This document shows positions 59,687-64,000 of a stretch of DNA of 64,000 bases, in pieces (within the stretch, counting starts at the first letter, position 1; each line of letters starts with the position of its first letter). The stretch comes from Syncephalis plumigaleata. Lineage: Eukaryota; Zoopagomycota; Zoopagomycetes; Zoopagales; Piptocephalidaceae. Location: positions 1,488,001-1,552,000 of the forward strand of contig JAIXMF010000001.1 of NCBI GenBank assembly GCA_025201365.1, read 5' to 3'. The notes under the pieces are model-generated. The model was not told the origin of the DNA. It did no database searches and saw only the letters and a program-made list of their open reading frames with translations. The position numbers and the translations under genes were made by a program.

Positions 59687-60030
59687 GTGACTATCCTGAT
59701 TAGATTGTTTTCATTCAAGCATAAGTTATAAGTTATAATCGTTTATAACCACTTAGGATAATTGCAGCGTTAATGGTTGTCATAAGTAATCCGTTATTTA
59801 AGCAATAACCGTCAGTAGAACGTTTGATGATTGGAAGGAAGAGCAATGAACGTGTATAAACACTGATCTATAAGCACTTGTACGTCATTGAGATTACTGA
59901 TCTATTACTAGAATTATGAATTGAGTGTAAACAGAAGAGCGCGCGCCTTTTATTATATTGTTAACGAGGATGTACAGGCCACACCACAGGTTAGTTCAGT
60001 TAATAGTATACAATATTAGATAGGATGAAT
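59687..60030. other. Right junction of the palindrome and 3' flank of the ADCK gene
   Basis: Unique AT-rich sequence begins abruptly at about 59,686. No gene. Contains ATAAGTTATAAGTTATAA-type short repeats near 59,721-59,745. Confidence 0.5.
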
Positions 60031-62449
60031 CTATATTTCCGGCATGTAGAGATCGCTATCACGAATCACTTCACGGCCATCCCACGTAATGGACACCCAT
60101 TCCTTAGCTTCGAGCCATAGCCACATCTTCAGGAATAACTCATCGGTAGCGCCCAACTCGCGTAGGCCGGCGAACACGCGCTTACCCGCTTGTTGTCGTC
60201 CAAAGTCGCGTAATGCGGCCAATGAAACACTGGCGAGATCCAGGTTGGGATCCAATTGACGACCAATACCTTCCAATATTAGCAGCGACAATACGACATT
60301 GGCAAAGTCGCCCTCCAGACGTACGTGATGCTCTCGCACCATGCGCATTACATCCATCAGTATATCGCCAATGGAGACTTTGCCTAACGAGAATGTAATA
60401 TCGCGTAGTTGCATAATTAGATTTTGCATTTTATGCGCAAACACCTCCGGTTCAACCACGAGCTCTGGCGTCCTACAACGCTCTACCATAAGGCGTCCAG
60501 CGGTATACCTAGCGATTATCGTACATTCATTAGCACGTTAATTATTCGCCGTCATTGCGACATACCCATCGAATGTGACGACAGCTTTGAATAGGTCAAT
60601 AAAGTTTCGACGATTCGTATCGTTTAACTCGGCGATTAGCCCTGCGTCGAGGAACACTAGTCGAGGACGGTAGCCCTCGGAGAATAATGCCATTAATTCA
60701 TTCTTCCATGCGAGTTCATCCGTTTCAACCGCACTCAACCGATCGATAACCGTTGGATCTGGACGATGTGGTGGCGGGATACCCTGCGTGAGCGAAGACC
60801 AAATACGTTTAATCATATCGCGTAAGCTGGGGCGTGCAAATCGAACAAGGATGTTACCCGGATGCAGATCGGCATGGATAAAGTTATCCAGAATAAGCAT
60901 ATGCTAAGTATAGTAGTAGTAATCGTAATCGTAATAATACTAATAATTAGTGCTCCTTTACAGCTCAATTGGCTATGCCACCACTGAAACTTACCAGGAA
61001 TGCGTCAATACCTAATGATGTTAAGCTAATTAATAAATGTCCGTTACTTATTAATTAATCGTTTAGTCGCTTACCAATACCGGACATAATTTTATCGTAC
61101 ACAGTACCGTTAGCGTTTAAGAATCGCTTTATCGGTATGGCATAAATGTATTCTTCTACGAGTACATCGGATGTACCATGAAATATAGGCCGTGGAAATG
61201 CAACGGTATAACAGTAGCGGAAGCCATGCTTGAACTTTTCCAAATTCTTAGCCTCGTGACGTAGATCAAGCTGCGAGTTCATCATTTCGCCAAACACGCG
61301 TACCTCATCGGGTAGCGATAGCCATTTCATACCGGGTATAATATCGATTACCCGTGCGAATGCATTCATGATTTTAAGATCGCGCGCTATCTTCTTGTCG
61401 ATACCTGGATGCACCACCTTGATGGCTACCATATTATGTGGATAGGATACAGTGTCATTTGGATCAGATGGCTGCGGTGGTAATAGATGCGGATGTAGTT
61501 TGGCACGGTACACCTGAGCAATGGCGCCCACACCTACTGGCGTTTCGTCGAACCATTCAAACAACGATTCCATGGTGCGACCGCCGGTGGCGCGTTCGAT
61601 TGCACGACGTGTATAACGGAAAGCGTGCGGTCTATTACTAGCGTGTAATCGACTCAGACTATGGCAAAACTCGGTGGGGAATATATCAACGCGCGTGGCA
61701 GCCCATTGCGCCAACTACAAAGGTAATAATGCCAACAACGGTGGTTAGCGACGACGAGCGCGTTCTCTTCTTTTCCTTCATAGCGCATAGTAATGAACAT
61801 ACCTTAATAAAGGACGGTCCTGCATATTCCATTTGTCGTGCCAGCAAATCATACCACCATACGTGCCAACTCTTGTTTAACGATGATACAGGTTGTGCCT
61901 CGGTACATACAAGTACGGGAATGGTGACGATACAAGGTAGGAATATAATAACCAGCTGTAGAAAACGCCATCCCGTCATTAGCGGCTCAATGAATATAGC
62001 GTGTAGACGGTGGCCTAATCTACACAGCAGCGATCGTGTCTCCTTGTCGACATTTGCGTTACTGAGTATTATGTTGGATTCAGCTGAAGGCGTAGTAGCA
62101 GTAGTAGATGCTTTATCATACGTCAAGCACCTATGGTCATACCCGTCATTAGACAGCGACTAACGCGGTATTGGGATTGCTGTCCAACTCGAGCTACAAC
62201 AAGTGAATGTAGCGTACGCCAATGAGATGACGATGATCGTGCAGCAGCAGCAGCAGCAGCTTTACTGATCAGTCGATTGCTGCGACGACATAGATTAGTC
62301 GAGTATGATGCGTTATTAATTGGTTGCAATAATACTTTGCGAGAATGTTGAACAAAACTACCACCCAACGCTCCCTGTTGCACTAGCGCGGTAGCATTAC
62401 TGAACACATGCCGAGACAATGCTCGTCGTTGTAACACGGCAGATAACAT
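60031..62449 (-). CDS. Mitochondrial UbiB/ADCK2-type atypical kinase, 5 exons
   Basis: Exons on the minus strand: 62449-61803, 61714-61075, 61011-60995 (17 nt), 60903-60566 and 60508-60031. The N-terminus is Arg/Ser/Ala-rich without acidic residues, like a mitochondrial presequence. UbiB motifs in order: AGPSFIKLAQWAATRVDIFP (the KxGQ region), GVGAIAQVYRAKL (Ala-rich loop), MVAIKVVHPG (Lys), FIHADLHPGNILV (catalytic loop) and LVFLDAGL (DFG-like). The spacing and WAATR-x-DIFP context fit ADCK2-like members of the coenzyme-Q-linked ABC1 family. The conserved Gly of KxGQ is Ala here. The phase changes once near 62142. One missing C in the CCC run (GGG on the coding strand) restores a 706-residue protein, so an indel error is favoured. 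Divergent from the next gene. Confidence 0.88.
60995..61011 (-). other. 17-nt microexon of the ADCK-like gene
   Basis: Flanked by ATTAG acceptor and GTAAGT donor on the minus strand. It encodes GIDAFL with one base from the previous exon and joins SGI to HMLILDNFIHADLHPGN in frame, just as UbiB family spacing requires. Confidence 0.75.
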
Positions 62450-63108
62450 GAGATGGCAGTAAGAATTATAACAAACAAAACAAATAGTCGTTTGTTTACT
62501 CTATCAATATTGGAGAAGCGTAGTCAGCCTTCTTTTCAGTATCGGGAGGTTACGGCTGGTAAAAACTGTTAAAAAAAGCATGCTACTTGCAAGTTTGCTA
62601 AAGGAGTATGACTGTCATTTCAGTCTATTGTGGTAACGTAAAGAGTATTGATTAAATGGTGAAATCGTCATCTTATAGTCATGAACGACAGCTGGAACAT
62701 GTTGTTATATTCGTCGATCTCTTCATATATACACGAGTGTAATGTATCTATATACGAAAAAGGTAATGAATTACATGGGAACGATAATCTACTTTGCAGT
62801 ATTATCATCAGTGCAGCAACATCGAGCGATATCATTGTACATAATATGCGTACGTCAATGCATCAATTCGTGTATGCTAGGGCGTCGATAAATGGGGCTA
62901 CTACATTATTATAAAGGTACTAGTTGATGCAGCGACGAGAACTAACAATAAACAAAGAGCCATAGCTGGTTGCTAGCATGCATAAATAATCTCCTTTACC
63001 GTTACCCCTTGGATTGCCATCAAGGATAAGCCTCGTTTATAGAATAGGACGACTCTTCGAGTTCAACAGTCAAAGCACGCTAAATCCCTTATTGCTTTGT
63101 TCATTTCC
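62450..63108. promoter_or_regulatory. Divergent intergenic region
   Basis: 659 bp between two divergent starts. No convincing gene: a 77-codon frame at 62681-62914 has no motif. It must contain both promoters. Confidence 0.45.
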
Positions 63109-64000
63109 ATGTTGGAACAAGATACCAACGTAGTCAGCATTGCTCGTCCTAAATCAGCTTATCGCCACGTAGCTCACGGTGCACTTTCGACGAATATCAC
63201 CGATAGTCGGCCAACTATTAGTACAGAAAGCGCAGCAGCCTATTCGTCACTCGCACTTTGCGATCCTATACGAACTAGCAAGGAGCATCAGCTACCGATT
63301 GCCGCAAGTGAAGTAGGCGAAGGATCAATTATTAAAACGTCGAAAATGACGCCAGAACCACCGCCACCGGCTCATCCGCGTGTAGCACGTCACACTGAAC
63401 CCATGGATGGATCAGGTTATCCGCAGCGCCATATTGGATTCGATGGCTCGCCCGTGGATACACCTACACTTTCCAGCGAGGGAATGACAACTGTACACAC
63501 ATCGACTTTGGCAGATACAACAAACACGACACAACAATCGAAACGCTACCAGCATTTGCCATCGGTGGAGCAAGTAGGACCGGTGGGTTATGTTAAAGGA
63601 TTGGCGTTGGCCGCCAAAGATGCCGTGTCAACAGTATGGTCACGTATGCGGTCGGGCAATACTGGACGTACAAGTAAACCCGCTCGAGCATCCTCATCGA
63701 CCGCTGTATCTGTCGCGCCCAAAGGAAAAGGTCGAGAAGCTGATACACCTTCGCGTGAACCATCTCCACCAATTGACTCTACTACTCGTGCGGCAAACCA
63801 GGACAGCGACACTACTCGTCGACATTCGATACGTGATATGCCGGCTTTGCTACCAATAGTAAATACTAGTCAAGCTGAACAAAGCAAAGAAATGAGAAGG
63901 CAGCCGAGAAAATGGAGGCATTATCTGTGAAAAGTGGCACGGTCGATATTAGTCATCCACTGGCTAGTACGTATTCTGTGCAATCCGATACGATGAAGGC
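63109..64000 (+). CDS. Ser/Thr/Pro-rich protein of unknown function, 5' part only
   Basis: From ATG 63109 a frame of 273 codons runs to 63930. It is disordered, with PEPPPPAHP, a GYVKGLALAAKDAVSTVWSRM helix and many SR/TP sites. No domain was recognised. Near 63890 the phase shifts. The alternative frame reads KAAEKMEALSVKSGTVDISHP and stays open to the window end, while the first frame ends in a basic tail. One missing A in the AAA at 63890-63892 explains this, so the gene probably continues past 64,000. The likely helical, Lys/Glu-rich continuation could be a coiled coil. Confidence 0.55.

Noticed and set aside
62681-62914. 77-codon frame between the ADCK-like and terminal genes
   Set aside because: No motif, no splice signals, and it lies in the expected divergent promoter region.

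Overview
The window looks like nuclear DNA of a fungus, probably an early-diverging lineage. Protein-coding genes are interrupted by many short GT-AG introns (about 50-100 nt) with GTAAGT-like donors and CTAAC/TACTAATAA-like branch points. The gene set is typically fungal: DPH6 fused to RidA-like domains, a Rax1-like RGS membrane protein, a CMS1 homologue and a DUF962/Mpo1-like protein. The species cannot be named from sequence alone.

Left part, 1-37.6 kb, is gene-dense. In order it holds CMS1 (+), tRNA-Arg(ACG) (-), an F-box protein (+), a Cdc20-like WD40 gene (+) enclosed by two 1.3-kb inverted repeats ending in TA-CAGGG, a Rax1-like RGS protein (+), a 2046-residue kinesin (+), a small secreted protein (+), a seven-helix membrane protein (+), DPH6 (+), a neutral-sphingomyelinase-like enzyme (-), a DUF962/Mpo1-like protein (+), a secreted protein (-) and a BTB + CAP-Gly protein (+).

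Middle part, about 37.6-60.0 kb, has no convincing gene. It is a giant imperfect palindrome with 10.2-kb arms (about 39,296-59,686, axis near 49,508). Its order is A - X - B - C - B' - X' - A'(truncated). A and B are direct copies of a roughly 3-kb unit carrying a 64-bp minisatellite, TTAACTTTTATTAATAA-type AT-rich blocks and a short CCCTAA telomere motif. X is a 4-kb stretch dominated by pyrimidine-rich degenerate repeats. C is a 2.8-kb core with nine copies of a 120-bp hairpin sequence, and the palindrome axis falls in the fifth hairpin. Inverted repeats around a core in a gene desert recall fungal regional centromeres. A subtelomeric inverted duplication is the main alternative.

Right part, 60.0-64 kb, holds a mitochondrial UbiB/ADCK2-type kinase (-) and, divergently, the 5' part of an unrecognised Ser/Thr-rich protein (+) that runs off the window.

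Reading frames suggest a systematic property of the assembly. Eight frame breaks in six otherwise sound genes can each be explained by one missing base, mostly in C/G runs. The apparent breaks are therefore more likely sequencing indels than pseudogenes.
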